Shown here: positions 11,196-22,447 of the stretch, piece by piece | Layout of the letters: each line of letters opens with the position of its first letter | Numbering within the stretch: the stretch's first letter is position 1 | DNA from: Ampullaceana balthica | Taxonomy: Eukaryota > Mollusca > Gastropoda > Lymnaeidae | Length of the DNA: 64,000 nucleotides | Assembly (NCBI GenBank): GCA_944989445.1 | Contig: CALYLW010000130.1 | Location: 544,501 to 608,500 of the forward strand | Direction: 5' to 3' | The notes under the pieces: model-generated | What the model was told of the DNA's origin: nothing | Seen by the model: the letters and a program-made list of their open reading frames with translations, nothing else | Database searches by the model: none | Made by a program: the position numbers and the translations under genes

Positions 11196-12165
11196 TAACC
11201 GTTACTTTTGATATAATATAATTTTCTTTAATGCATTTCAAGCCTAAATAAGTTGAACATATTTATAAAGATAGTAAACACTGAGAGCACCAGTTGCTGC
11301 TACTCGGTACATTCAAAGGTTTCATTAGTTTTCGGGTTCCTGCATATTTTTTTAGGATTTGAATTTCTTCAAAATAATATTTTAATTATTATTTTATTGT
11401 AATTTTTAAATTTCATTTACTATTTTTTTAGGGGTGGGGGTTGTCCCTAAATGCTCCAATTAATCAAGTAACCGAACTTAACCTAAGATAATTCAGTGTA
11501 CTATTTAATTACACTCTAAACTTGAATCCCGATTCACTAGTTGGTATATTATATGAACTGTGACACCTATATGTGAATTTTTTAAAAGCATAAATATTAT
11601 CAAGGAAACTATTCTTTCTAAAACATTACATACTTTCTGTCCTGTATGAACGTATCCCATAGAAGCTCATTCATTGATGCACACACACACACACACCCAC
11701 AAACACACACCCACAAGGAGATTAATACACATTAATGGAATACTTATAGCGTCTCTATGCAGGGAAGCCTTTCATCTGACGTCACATTTTTATGTTTACC
11801 ATTTTTACCCTTGCACACACAGACAACAGGTTATCTTTATCCTCGGTAATCTCTATATGTGACATGTAAAGTTGCTAGCAGTCTTTTGATGTCTATACAT
11901 CATCTAAGCGCTACTTATTTAGTATCAAGCATGTCATCCCTCTCCTTTGATATCGGCGCATTGTTGACATTGATAAGTTTCTGTTTGGCACAAAGAAAGT
12001 CATTAAAATCAGTTTTATTAAAATTAAATTATCTTTAAATCCCTCATACTAACTTCGCCGTCTTGTCTGTCGTGATCTCTTGGTCCCGCTAGTGTAAAAG
12101 CAAAAGTCAAATATGACACACTTCCCATAATACTATCGAACTTAAATTTTGCACATAGACTTGTG
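11196..12165. other. AT-rich unique sequence with a CA microsatellite
   Basis: A short (CA)n tract lies at 11678-11710. No gene or transposon end recognised in the rest. Confidence 0.6.
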
Positions 12166-13022
12166 TCACCTTATCTTATCTTATCTTATCTGTTTACAGA
12201 CGCTCCTTCTATACAGAAGATTATTGCGTCCTACGCTTATCTATGGTTTGTGTTTAGTCCTGCATTTTTATTAGAGATTTAAATGTTGATAAAGTGTTGG
12301 TTTTCCTGGATTCTTCAGGCAACCCATTCCACGCCCGAATTCCGGATGGGAAGAAGGAAAACTTGTATGTGTTTGTTCTTGCATACGGAATAAGAAAGGT
12401 GTTTTTATCCTTATGTCTATCTGAGGGTTGTATTAAGTTATCTTTGTGTTGTATTTCTAAATTAGAATTAATTGCTTTATGTATGATTACTACTTTGCTC
12501 TTAGTTCTTCTATCCTCTAGTGTTTCAAGGTTTATTGATTTAACTAATGGTGTTACTCTTGTCAGTTTCGAATATTCTCCAGTAATGAATCTGGCAGCTC
12601 TTTTTTGAATTTGTTCTAGTTTATCAATGTTTTCTTTGGTGGATGGGTCCCATACAGAAGATGCATATTCTAGTGCAGGTCTCACCAAAGTGAGGTAGCA
12701 TTTTAGTTTTATATCTCTATTACATTTGTTAAAGTTCCTTTTTATAAAGCCTAAGGTTTTGTTTGATTTTTTAATAACTTCATTGACATGGGGATTCCAT
12801 GATAGTTTCTCATTTATTAAGACTCCTAAGTATTTTGCATCTTTAGTTTGGGTCAGTTCTTTTCCATGAATGTAATATTTTGAATTTATTTGTTTCTTTT
12901 TCTTTGTTACTCTTAACAGTTGACACTTTTCTGGATGGAAAGACATACTCCAGTTAGTTTCCCATTTTATCAATTCATCTAAGTCTTTTTGTAAAATTTT
13001 GCTATCTTGTTCTGATTTAATA
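12166..13022 (-). mobile_element. 5'-truncated LINE (non-LTR retrotransposon)
   Basis: The minus strand carries the C-terminal part of a reverse transcriptase and ends with a short pentamer tail (repeated AAGAT; plus strand TTATCTTATCTTATCTTATC at 12171-12190), like the short tandem 3' tails of some non-LTR elements. The 5' edge abuts GCATTGTATCAAAATTTCAG at about 13027, which also occurs in the unrelated repeat at 19291, so truncation happened within another repeat. No clear target duplication seen. Confidence 0.85.
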
Positions 13023-13030
13023 CAATGCAT
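12254..13030 (-). pseudogene. LINE reverse transcriptase, C-terminal fragment
   Basis: A 258-codon open frame. It covers the end of the palm and the connection region of a LINE reverse transcriptase: WSMSFHPEKCQLLRV (about residues 31-45), KYLGVLINEKLSWNPHV (66-82), LVRPALEYASSVWDP (115-129), IQKRAARFITGEYS (141-154) and WNGLPEES near the end. The catalytic FADD box and everything upstream, including endonuclease, are missing, so it cannot work. The first few codons (ATG CAT TGT) come from the flanking repeat, not the element. The frame is free of stops, suggesting a fairly recent insertion. The family is clear; the clade (CR1-like or relative) is uncertain. Confidence 0.9.
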
Positions 13031-13195
13031 TGTATCAAAATTTCAGATCAATCCAATATACCGTAATTAATTTAATTAATTTTTAGTTTATATCTATGTA
13101 TCTCTATGTAGCATGTGTAGCCGTCTGCTATAGTTGGCCTCCACGGGTCACTGGAGGTTCACTCAAGCCCTCGATGTCACAGGGGTCTGTCACGC
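13020..13195 (+). mobile_element. 'ACG' repeat family, copy 2 (fragment)
   Basis: From AATGCATTGTATCAAAATTT through CCGTCTGC and GAGGTTCACTC this follows the copy at 19290-19420. Its left part is missing; the LINE lies there instead. Confidence 0.7.
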
Positions 13196-13627
13196 GTTGC
13201 GTGTTATTATGAACATAATCAATACTTTTAGTTATGTCTCATATATAAGGGATTTATAGTAAACAACTTTGTTGTTATTAAGTTTATTCAATAATTTAAC
13301 TTTAGTTTTAAAAGTTAATAGAATTTTTTTATTACTTCTTCCCCCCCCCCTTTCCATAGATTCTTTTTTCCCTCTGCAAGTAACTTGTAGTCTGTATACT
13401 GTAGAAGCATGGATTAATTAATTTAAAAAATAGACTTTTAAAAGTATTGAAGTCAAAGTGGATGCTTTCAATTATTAGCATGTTCTAGCACTGCTGCTCC
13501 TTCCAAATCTATTTATAATAAATTGCCATTTTTTAATAGATATCTTTATTTAGGTAACGTGTTACATGTCAAACAATATGTCCATTAGCTACATGAAACA
13601 AATAATTAAAACCCTTGAACTCCATTA
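13196..13627. other. AT-rich unique sequence, no gene seen
   Basis: Includes a C-run at about 13340. Nothing else stands out. Confidence 0.55.
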
Positions 13628-13738
13628 GATATAACACATTTAACTATATGATATAACACATTTAACTATATGATATAACACATTTAACTATATGATATAA
13701 CACATTTAACTATATGATATAACACATTTAACTATATG
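13628..13738. repeat. 22-bp minisatellite, 5 copies
   Basis: Identical units containing ATAACACATTTAACTATATG. Confidence 0.95.
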
Positions 13739-14023
13739 GGAGCATATATAAATGGACCAAGTATCACAATACTTCTAATTAAATATAGGGGAACATTTTT
13801 TTTCAATAAATGAAATAACTTTTTAATACGACTTTTCGATTTTACAAGACCGCAGGCTCTAAAAGAAATGAAGCTCAGAGAAATTGTTGTTAAAAATGTG
13901 GGGAGATCCAATTACTGTTCCCGGCATGTGCGGAACATCCGCTCTCTGTCTTGTTGTGACTCGCCATGACAGGTTTCCATGGAAATTTCGGCCATCAGCC
14001 TGTGGTTTAATAAGGTTATGTTG

Positions 14024-14217
14024 AGACGTTCTTAGCTTGGTTGTAGCCATGGTAACAAACATGTAGGTACTTGACGTTCTTAGCTTGGTTGTAGCCATGG
14101 TAACAAACATGTAGATACTTGATGTTCTTAGCTTGGTTGTAGCCATGGTAACAAACATGTATATACCTTACGTTCTTAGCTTGGTTGTAGCCATGGTAAC
14201 AGTCATATAAATACTTG
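14024..14217. repeat. 48-bp minisatellite, 4 copies
   Basis: Each copy contains GTTCTTAGCTTGGTTGTAGC and CATGGTAACAAACATGTA; the spacer bases differ between copies. It explains the repetitive minus-strand frames at 13859-14246. Confidence 0.95.
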
Positions 14218-14477
14218 TCAAAATGGCATGCCTTAAACAGGGCCAAGGGATTTGTCTTGAGTAAGCAAATTATATGTATTTATGTATCTGCTAGTAAATC
14301 CTATGATTAACTATGATCACCACACTATTTCTTACTGTAGATTATGTTCAAATTGTACATAATGCTGGCCACTCATATGCCTCATCAACGAACATTAAAC
14401 TTTAATTAAAATTTTGAGACTTTTCTGATATATCTCCGAATCATTCATGTGTTATCCAAGCAGAAGCGCCTCCTGCC

Positions 14478-14610
14478 CTGGCCACCACCCCCCTGGGCCT
14501 CCACCCCCCCTGTGCCACCACCCCCCTGGGCCACCCCCCGTTGGGCTACTCCCCTGGGCCACCACCCCCCTTGGGCCACCACCACCATGGGCCACCCCCT
14601 CCCCCGACCC
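14478..14610. repeat. C-rich low-complexity tract
   Basis: Irregular units of CCACCCCCCTGGGC. The minus strand has many runs of four to seven G, so it could form G-quadruplexes; the frames here are Pro/Trp-rich artefacts. Confidence 0.9.
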
Positions 14611-14978
14611 GGTGGTAGTATTTCAAATTTATCAACAGAGGTTTAAAACAAAAAACAAAAACAAAACTGTAGACAAGAGAGATTTTGTTTATAATATTTG
14701 AGGTCAATATTAGAAGATAGGAAAGAATGTTGGGGTCCCAAACATGGAATGTAATTCAGATTGTATCAAAGTCTAACCAATAAATTGCTGATGTTAAGAT
14801 TGTTGAATGAGACTTGCTTTAGTTTTGCTAATAAAAATCCTGTTAAATTTTCCTTTCTCATCATCGACTTGCCCTCATATAGAGAGCCCGATAAAAGCCA
14901 TAAGAATATGTGAGAAGACAGATAGATGATGTTTGCTTCCGTTAGTAATTTCTTCATTATCATCCACATTCAAGAAAA
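14611..14978. other. Unique AT-rich sequence, no gene seen
   Basis: A 67-codon minus frame (14766-14969) has no recognisable content. Confidence 0.5.
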
Positions 14979-15216
14979 GCTGATTGCTACGTAAATCTCT
15001 CAGGAAAAAGTTATCAGATCTTAGTCAGACATTCCGCGTGTTATTGAACAGTTGACAGCTGATTGCTACGTAAATCTCTCAGGAAAAAGTTATCAGATCT
15101 TAGTCAGACATTCCGCGTGTTATTGAACAGTTGACAGCTGATTGCTACGTAAATCTCTCAGCAAAAAGTTCTCAGATCTTAGTCAGACATTCCGTATGTC
15201 ATTGAACAGTTGACAG
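14979..15216. repeat. 79-bp tandem repeat, 3 copies
   Basis: Copies start at 14979, 15058 and 15137 with GCTGATTGCTACGTAAATCT. The first two are identical for long stretches; the third differs at GCAAAAAGTTCTCAG and CCGTATGTC. Confidence 0.95.
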
Positions 15217-15824
15217 TTGTCGTGCCGTCATGTGAATCACGTTACATCAATTATAGGTGTGTCATTATTGTGAACCTTTTTGAGAATACGTTTAAAGGGA
15301 GAGAAATTAAGTAAATGTTAGTCGTTAAATTCATTTGTAATCTTGAGAAAATTTATTAAGAAATAAAATAACCCGAAAAATAATGGCTGCAGTGACAAAG
15401 TGACAGCCTCAAATCTACAACAACTGTCTGACAAAAACTGCAGTCTTTATTTAAAACATCCCCAACGCCCTAGGTATGTTACCCCAAGTGTTCTCACACC
15501 TTGATATAAAGTCAAGTTCGATACCCCAATATCTTATTATAGTACATTGCAAATTTAGTCACTTTGCATTCACATTTCTATAGATTTATTAAAATTATTA
15601 AGCATCAGACGCGATTTTGGTATATTTGATAAAAACCTCTTTCAGCTAACATATCGGGAACTGCACCTGCAAAGAACATAACTATACAACTATATACAAC
15701 TTGAAATTAAAGAACAAAATTAATGGCTCCTCTTTTAATGTGCAATAAATTATTCTTCTAGATTTTGAAATTTATTATCTTTGTTGCGAAAACAAGGCAT
15801 CAGTTTTTAATGCACAATAATAAC
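15217..15824. other. AT-rich unique sequence, no gene seen
   Basis: No repeats or transposon ends recognised. Confidence 0.5.
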
Positions 15825-15847
15825 TAATAACATAGATAACTAATAAC
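15825..15847. repeat. 16-bp array, left remnant
   Basis: TAATAACATAGATAAC followed by another partial unit. The same repeat continues at 17404 beyond the inserted hAT-like element. Confidence 0.85.
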
Positions 15848-17403
15848 TAGGGATCAGCCGGATATGGTTTTTTATTATTTGCCGAATCCGTATAGTTTGA
15901 CCCTAATATTTTCCAAAACCGGATTCGGGATATCTCCACATTTAAGTGTAAGAGCTAATAGGGTGTACTTTACTACTTTATATCTAGTATTTAATACTAT
16001 TTATTAAAATATTTATTATCGTAAAAATGGAGAGTATCTGATTTCCACTTTTTGACATTGTCAATGTCATCGATGAACATTTTACAATGAATTGAATAAA
16101 CTAACTGTGTAGTGTGTACCAAGTGAACAGTGTTGTACTGTGTGTGTAGTGTGATGTACAAGAAGTCGTGAGCTAGAGCTTTTATTCTGACAATTTAAGT
16201 TTAATTTGCTGTTAGTTAACTTAGTTTGTTATCTTATGCAGTAAAGTAATATCTATACTTGTAACTTTTTTACTTAATATATTTTTCTCGTATTGAAATT
16301 CTTTAACTATATTTTGCATGGATTTGAATGATTTCATGATCAACGCTTGTTAATTTGTTCATTTTGTTATATATTAATAATTTAATGTATAACTTAATTT
16401 GTTACTTAACTTATTTTGTATAATTATGATATTCACAATAGTCTAGAGTTTTAAAAGTATAAGACTGAATAAGATATTACACGTATTATAGAGACAATCC
16501 ACATTTTTATTTAAGTTCGCAAATCAAATCACAATTTCAACTGCGATTTAGAATTTAACGGAAAAAAAACAACAAAGAATATAAATTATTACAATGATAA
16601 AACCTATATCCTTAATTAAAATGTTTAAATGTAGATACTGAATTGAAAGTAGTGAATGATTGACTACAGTCAAGGTAGGAAACTAGTCAATGACAAAGAT
16701 GTTAAATACGAAAGTCAACTCTCAGCCTGTCCCAGTTTCCAAGGCTCTTGTTTAACTATAAAGTTTATGGTTTATATTATAAACTAATATTTATAAATTA
16801 AACTTAAATTTAGTATTTTTTAAATAAATTAATTATTTTTAACATAAAATTATTATTTGTAACATAAAATTATTATTTTTAACATAAAATTAATATATCA
16901 GCTATAACAATGAAAATAATTTAATGACATGAGTAAATAAAATATTTACTAGTTAGTAGTTAGTAGTTACTATTAAGTTGTAACATGGTACAGCAGTACT
17001 TGTTACCTTTAAGTTTGTAGTTTGTTTCACAATTTTCAACTTTCGAAAAATTTAAGTGTTTGTCATACCCAAATTATTTTTCATGAACAATAACATCCCA
17101 AGTTTGTTAGACGACAAGCGAAAACGCTTAGCATCATTTATTTGCCCCGCTGTGTGGAATGCTCTCTCTCTATCTATTCTTGTTAAAGGTAATGATTTCT
17201 TGTTATTGTCTTTTTTTTAACTTTATATATATTTGTTTATAAACTTATTAATATTAATTTGATTTGATTTTAAAAAATCTTTAATACATTGATATCCGGA
17301 TACTATCCGTATCTGCCATAAGTATTTGCCGAATCTGGATAGTGGCGAAAATCGCGATAACCGGTCCGAATATCCGGCATTCCGGATATTCGGCTGTCCC
17401 CTA
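15848..17403. mobile_element. hAT-like element inserted in a minisatellite
   Basis: 1,556 bp with inverted ends: left TAGGGATCAGCCGGATAT, right (reversed) TAGGGGACAGCCGAATATCC. CTAATAAC flanks both sides (15840-15847, 17404-17411), fitting a hAT 8-bp duplication, though the host array itself repeats this word, so it is weaker evidence than usual. Further GGATAT/ATATCC palindromic stretches lie near both ends. The interior is very AT-rich and has no intact transposase. A short plus-strand segment near 17108-17190 reads like CPAVWNALSLSI, resembling a LINE C-terminus, but is too short to rely on. Confidence 0.75.
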
Positions 17404-17505
17404 CTAATAACATAGATAAGTAATAACATAGATAACTAATAACTAATAACATAGATAGCTAATAACATAGATAGCTAATAACATAGATAGCTAATAACAT
17501 AGATA
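17404..17505. repeat. 16-bp array, right part, about 6 copies
   Basis: Unit TAATAACATAGATAGC with an 8-bp partial copy near 17432. Confidence 0.92.
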
Positions 17506-18122
17506 AACAATTTTGGAAAATGACGTGTTTAAACATTTTTCAATTTAGATTTTTTTTATAAATTATTCTTTTGTTTCCATCTCTAGATGTTTCCGTCTCC
17601 GTCAATCAAACTTTCGATAACAACATTGCCCTATTTTATAACAGCATTGTATTCCCGTAAACGCAACTACAATACACAAATATATTACAATGCTTTTTGA
17701 ATAATACATATGAGGATGCCTTACGTTCTATTATGGTCATTCAGTATTTTGAATGCCGCTATTATTAACATATTCAGCGTTGTGTGTTGATAAGGAAATA
17801 AATTAATTGGAAAGTGTTCTTGCTCATGGCGATTGAATCGTTAAATCTTCTTTAAAAAACAAATATGTTATAAACTTCATTTCTTAAGCTTCCTATCAGA
17901 TTTAATTCAAATGTAGTTTTCTTTTCATCATAAATATCCCCGTTGTCACCATGGAAACCACCAAACGGAGATGACATGCGCAGAGTGACATCCTGAAGTG
18001 GAAACACACTTGTAAATCTCTCACTTCCTCCTCGACACATACTCATCCCGCGTAGCCCTTACTCGCCAAATTTCTCATGGCACTGCCCTCCCTTTACAGT
18101 ATCACGTGTTTAAGCCACTCTC
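17506..18122. other. Unique sequence, no gene seen
   Basis: AT-rich; a 64-codon minus frame (17852-18046) has no recognisable domain. Confidence 0.5.
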
Positions 18123-18470
18123 AAATTTACAGGGAGGGAAGCCAATTTACAGGGAGGGAAGCCAATTTACAGGGAGGGAAGCCGATTTACAGGGAGGGAA
18201 GCCAATTTACAGGGAGGTAAGCCAATTTACAGAGAGGGAAGCCAATTTACAGTGAGGGAAGCCAATTTACAGGGAGGGAAGCCAATTTACAGGGAGGGAA
18301 GCCAATTTACAGGGAGGGAAGCCAATTTACAGGGAGGGAAGCCAATTTACAGGGAGGGAAGCCAATTTACAGGGAGGGAAGCCAGTTTACAGGGAGGGAA
18401 GCCGATTTACAGGAAGGGAAGCCGATTTACATGAAGGAAAGCCAATTTACAGGGAGTGAAGCAAAGTTAC
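18123..18470. repeat. 20-bp minisatellite, about 17 copies
   Basis: Unit CCAATTTACAGGGAGGGAAG. Variants (CCGATTTAC, GAGAGGG, GGAAGGG) cluster at both ends. Purine-rich on the plus strand. Confidence 0.96.
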
Positions 18471-18639
18471 AGAGAGTGACACGAAGACATAAATGAAGTC
18501 AGGCGGCAATAGAAAAGTGCAAGCGTTGTTGAGAGTGGCTCATCTACGACAATACTGAGAAGGTTCATATAATCTTTTTATTTATTAATTAATTTTTTTT
18601 GGGGGGGGGGAATGGAATGGTGGGGAGTGGTGGTAGTTG
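18471..18639. other. Short unique stretch ending in a T/G homopolymer
   Basis: TTTTTTTT followed by a run of about ten G at 18592-18610. Confidence 0.6.
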
Positions 18640-18877
18640 AAAAAATTAAACAAGGGCACAGAAGGGTGGAGGTGGGGGTAGTTAAACCAGTGCACAGAAA
18701 GGTGGGGTGGAGGTAGTTAAAACGGTGCACAGAAGGGTGTGGGTGGGGGTAGTTAAACCGGTGCACAGAAGGGTGGGGTGGAGGTAGTTAAACCGGTGCA
18801 CAGAAGGGTGGTGGTGGGGGTAATTAAACCGGTGCACACAAGGATGGGGGTGGGGGTAGTTAAACCGGTGCACATAA
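18640..18877. repeat. 34-37-bp G-rich minisatellite, about 7 copies
   Basis: Units contain GTAGTTAAACCGGTGCACAG followed by GGGTGGGGGTGG of variable length, which causes the unit length to vary. GGTGCAC(C) words and G-runs recur; quadruplex potential on the plus strand. Confidence 0.93.
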
Positions 18878-18984
18878 ACATTCTTGAGACTATATTTGTA
18901 TTTCTTGATTATTTTATCTGATGAGAAAAAAATTTGATGTTCCAATTTGAGGGCTGATTGCTTGGGAAACAAGGAAAAGAATGT

Positions 18985-19050
18985 GAATAACACATAACAC
19001 TATGACATGAATAACACATAACATTATGACATTAATAACACATAACATTA
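18985..19050. repeat. 24-bp tandem repeat, 3 copies
   Basis: AATAACACATAACATTATGA repeated with small changes. Confidence 0.85.
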
Positions 19051-19138
19051 TTATCTATATTGAGAGGCAACATTAAATTACTCTAACTGCCATAGGTGTG
19101 TTCGAACCATCCAAACAAATAACTGGAGACACAAAAAA

Positions 19139-19900
19139 TATATTTTTTACCACGTTTTTATTAACTCGCTTTCGTTCCTGTTTGTTGGTTTGGTTGTCCA
19201 AGATTTTTTCAAATCTGCCAACGTAAAATTGAACCACTACTGATGGTCCTAGAGATCTGAAACTGTTACCACAGATAGATCATGGAAGACAATGCATTGT
19301 ATCAAAATTTCAGATCGATCGAATGTACCGTTATTAAATTATTGAACTTTTTAGTTTATCTATAGTCTATATATAAGCATCTTTACCGTCTGCTTTTGTT
19401 GACATCCGTGAGTTCACCCCTTGACCACATCACAATGTTTTTAAAACGTTGGGCGGGCGCTTGTGAGGTGTTTGGTAAAATAAATAGAGGTAAAAAAATA
19501 TTTTTAAAAACCAGGTTGTTATAAGTGGACTAAAAAGAATAAAATAAATAGAAGTAAAAAAAAAGATTTAAAAAACCCACGTTTTTATAAGCGGACTAAA
19601 AAGAAGAAAATAATTTAAAACTTATTAGTTCAAGTACTTCGATTTAATATGACTAAAAACGTGCGGTGCGTGTTTGGTATAAAAATTAAAGATTTCTAAT
19701 TTAGAAGGCAAAAGAGAGATCTATAAGTGAGAGAATGAGTGAGCTGCATATGTTAAACCTCATAAGCGACCACCCCACGTTTTAGTCATATTAAATCAAA
19801 TTACTTGAACTTATAAGTTTTAAATTATTTTCTTCTTTTTAGTCCGCTTATAAAAACGTGGTTTTTAAAAATCTTACTTTTTACTTCTATTTATTATTGG
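19139..19900 (+). mobile_element. 'ACG' repeat family, copy 3 (longest), with a foldback part
   Basis: Left end TTTTTTACCACGTTTTTATT; right end TATAAAAACGTGGTTTTTAA, roughly inverted to the left. The first 360 bp match the reverse complement of 59935-60345. The right half contains two arms of about 98 bp (19571-19668 and 19771-19868) in inverted orientation around a 102-bp spacer. The spacer and right arm recur at 9990-10195. No coding capacity. Could be a non-autonomous DNA element or a composite of nested copies. Confidence 0.75.
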
Positions 19901-20820
19901 TTAAAGATTCTTCAACAAAAAATTATGGACAAGGTCAGTGGAAGCTGTAGACATATGGCTATGACTGTAGATACATCTCTCTGACACCACCTCTGACCCC
20001 ACAACATCGACCCCACAACATCGATCCCACGTCATTAACGTACACTGATCCCTTGAACAAATAACCCTGAATTTATTATAGTAAAACATAAATATGCACT
20101 TAATAATGGCTAGAGATAGTCCAAGGGTCTACTTCATTCGTGTATTTTGAGAAAGAAAGTATTTTATATTGCGGAAAAAATCCCCTTGTCTCCATCCAAA
20201 TATTTTTCTTTCACTGTCCCCCCCCTCCCAAGCAATTGTGTAAACAAACAAGAAATGTTGTAATTTCAGGGAGTGATTGTATGTAATTTGGTTGCAATAA
20301 CAGACCTTTAAAATTAAAACAACAGGTCATCTCCTCCTGGCTCCCAACTTGAAATACGGGCCTTGTGTTTAAACACTTCTTTCAACTCACACCATCCGAT
20401 TGAAATACGACGTGTTTTCTCTGATAGATGTCGCTCCTAATTCCCTTGTGTTGTACGCAGACCAACCCCCAAGTCGTTATCACCAAAATCCCAGCTACAT
20501 TCGGGCTCCGTGGATTCCTATACCAGGAAGAAGTTAGCTTTAGACGCTACATGATCCGCTGCCTCAGAGCAAAACTGATCCAAATCCATTTTTTAAATTA
20601 AGACTAATAACCCCTTTTCGTTCTACAATGTCCATGGTTTACTCTATTTTTAAAATAATATAAGACAGGAAGAGACGGGGAGAAAAAGGTGGACGCAAGA
20701 CACAATCCAGGACAAGCCAATTAAAATACCACGAAGGATGCCGATATTGATTAATATGCCTAACCGGCAAAATGGACAAGTCGCCGCGTGCCTCCGGAAA
20801 TTCTGGCCGTACATTACGTA
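19901..20820. other. Unique, less AT-rich sequence, no coding frame
   Basis: Lacks tandem repeats. The last 150 bp contain ATTGATTAATATGC, resembling homeodomain/POU sites, upstream of the TATA box at 20838. Regulatory meaning is inference only. Confidence 0.45.
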
Positions 20821-20837
20821 GACGCCTGACAGTCGGT

Positions 20838-20870
20838 TATATAAGTATGGCGCAGTGGTGCTCCTCAGGG
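20838..20870 (+). promoter_or_regulatory. Candidate TATA-type core promoter
   Basis: TATATAAG at 20838-20845 with a pyrimidine-rich CTCCTCAGGG 29 bases downstream, whose A at 20867 would fit an initiator. The spacing is right for RNA polymerase II. No downstream coding exon can be identified, and the stretch soon enters the 26-bp array. Confidence 0.4.
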
Positions 20871-20937
20871 CTTAGATTACTGAGCGCGTTAAACAGTGCG
20901 GTTCATAGCGGGATTAAATTGTGACGGCAGTCGTCAG

Positions 20938-22447
20938 CATGTGTGAGTACTTTAGTGAGTGTGCATATGTGTGAGTACTTTAGTGAGTGTGCATGTGTGA
21001 GTACTTTAGTGAGTGTGCATGTGTGAGTACTTTAGTGAGTGTGCATGTGTGAGTACTTTAGTGAGTGTGCATATGTGTGAGTACTTTAGTGAGTGTGCAT
21101 GTGTGAGTACTTTAGTGAGTGTGCATGTGTGAGTACTTTAGTGAGTGTGCATGTGTGAGTACTTTAGTGAGTGTGCATGTGTGAGTACTTTAGTGAGTGT
21201 GCATGTGTGAGTACTTTAGTGAGTGTGCATGTGTGAGTACTTTAGTGAGTGTGCATATGTGTGAGTACTTTAGTGAGTGTGCATGTGTGAGTACTTTAGT
21301 GAGTGTGCATGTGTGAGTACTTTAGTGAGTGTGCATGTGTGAGTACTTTAGTGAGTGTGCATGTGTGAGTACTTTAGTGAGTGTGCATGTGTGAGTTCTT
21401 TAGTGAGTGTGCATGTGTGAGTACTTTAGTGAGTGTGCATGTGTGAGTACTTTAGTGAGTGTGCATGTGTGAGTACTTTAGTGAGTGTGCATGTGTGAGT
21501 ACTTTAGTGAGTGTGCATGTGTGAGTACTTTAGTGAGTGTGCATGTGTGAGTACTTTAGTGAGTGTGCATGTGTGAGTACTTTAGTGAGTGTGCATGTGT
21601 GAGTACTTTAGTGAGTGTGCATGTGTGAGTACTTTAGTGAGTGTGCATGTGTGAGTACTTTAGTGAGTGTGCATGTGTGAGTACTTTAGTGAGTGTGCAT
21701 GTGTGAGTACTTTAGTGAGTGTGCATGTGTGAGTACTTTAGTGAGTGTGCATGTGTGAGTACTTTAGTGAGTGTGCATGTGTGAGTACTTTAGTGAGTGT
21801 GCATGTGTGAGTACTTTAGTGAGTGTGCATGTGTGAGTACTTTAGTGAGTGTGCATGTGTGAGTACTTTAGTGAGTGTGCATGTGTGAGTACTTTAGTGA
21901 GTGTGCATGTGTGAGTACTTTAGTGAGTGTGCATGTGTGAGTACTTTAGTGAGTGTGCATGTGTGAGTACTTTAGTGAGTGTGTATGTGTGAGTACTTTA
22001 TTGAGTGTGCATGTGTGAGTACTTTAGTGAGTGTGCATGTGTGAGTACTTTAGTGAGTGTGCATGTGTGAGTACTTTAGTGAGTGTGCATGTGTTAGTAC
22101 TTTAGTGAGTGTGCATGTGTGAGTACTTTAGTGAGTGTGCATGTGTGAGTACTTTAGTGAGTGTGCATGTGTGAGTACTTTAGTGAATGTGCATGTGAGT
22201 ACTTTAGTGAGTGTGCATGTAAGTACTTTAGTGAGTGTGCATGTGTGAGTACTTTAGTGAGTGTGCATGTGTGAGTACTTTAGTGAGTGTGCATGTGTGA
22301 GTACTTTAGTGAGTGTGCATGTGTGAGTACTTTAGTGAGTGTGCATGTGTGAGTACTTTAGTGAGTGTGCATGTGTGAGTACTTTAGTGAGTGTGCATGT
22401 GAGAAATTTAGTGTGTGTGCATGTGTGAGTACTTTAGTGAGTGTGCG
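20938..22447. repeat. 26-bp minisatellite, about 58 copies
   Basis: Unit GTGAGTACTTTAGTGAGTGT plus GCATGT. A 28-bp variant (GCATATGTGTGAG) recurs at about 20963, 21069 and 21251. The interior is almost invariant; the right end (22150-22447) decays with deletions. Every copy holds two GTGAGT words, the core of a 5' splice site. Confidence 0.96.

Noticed and set aside
10282..11241. Open frames of up to 319 codons on both strands
   Set aside because: They are translations of the 21-bp array; period divisible by three and lack of stops explain them, and both strands are equally open. The same applies to frames at 31474-31884, 33892-34687, 45372-45812, 55701-56555 and 57377-58453.
17108..17190. 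Coding segment inside the hAT-like element (CPAVWNALSLSI)
   Set aside because: Similarity to LINE C-termini is limited to about a dozen residues with no flanking support.
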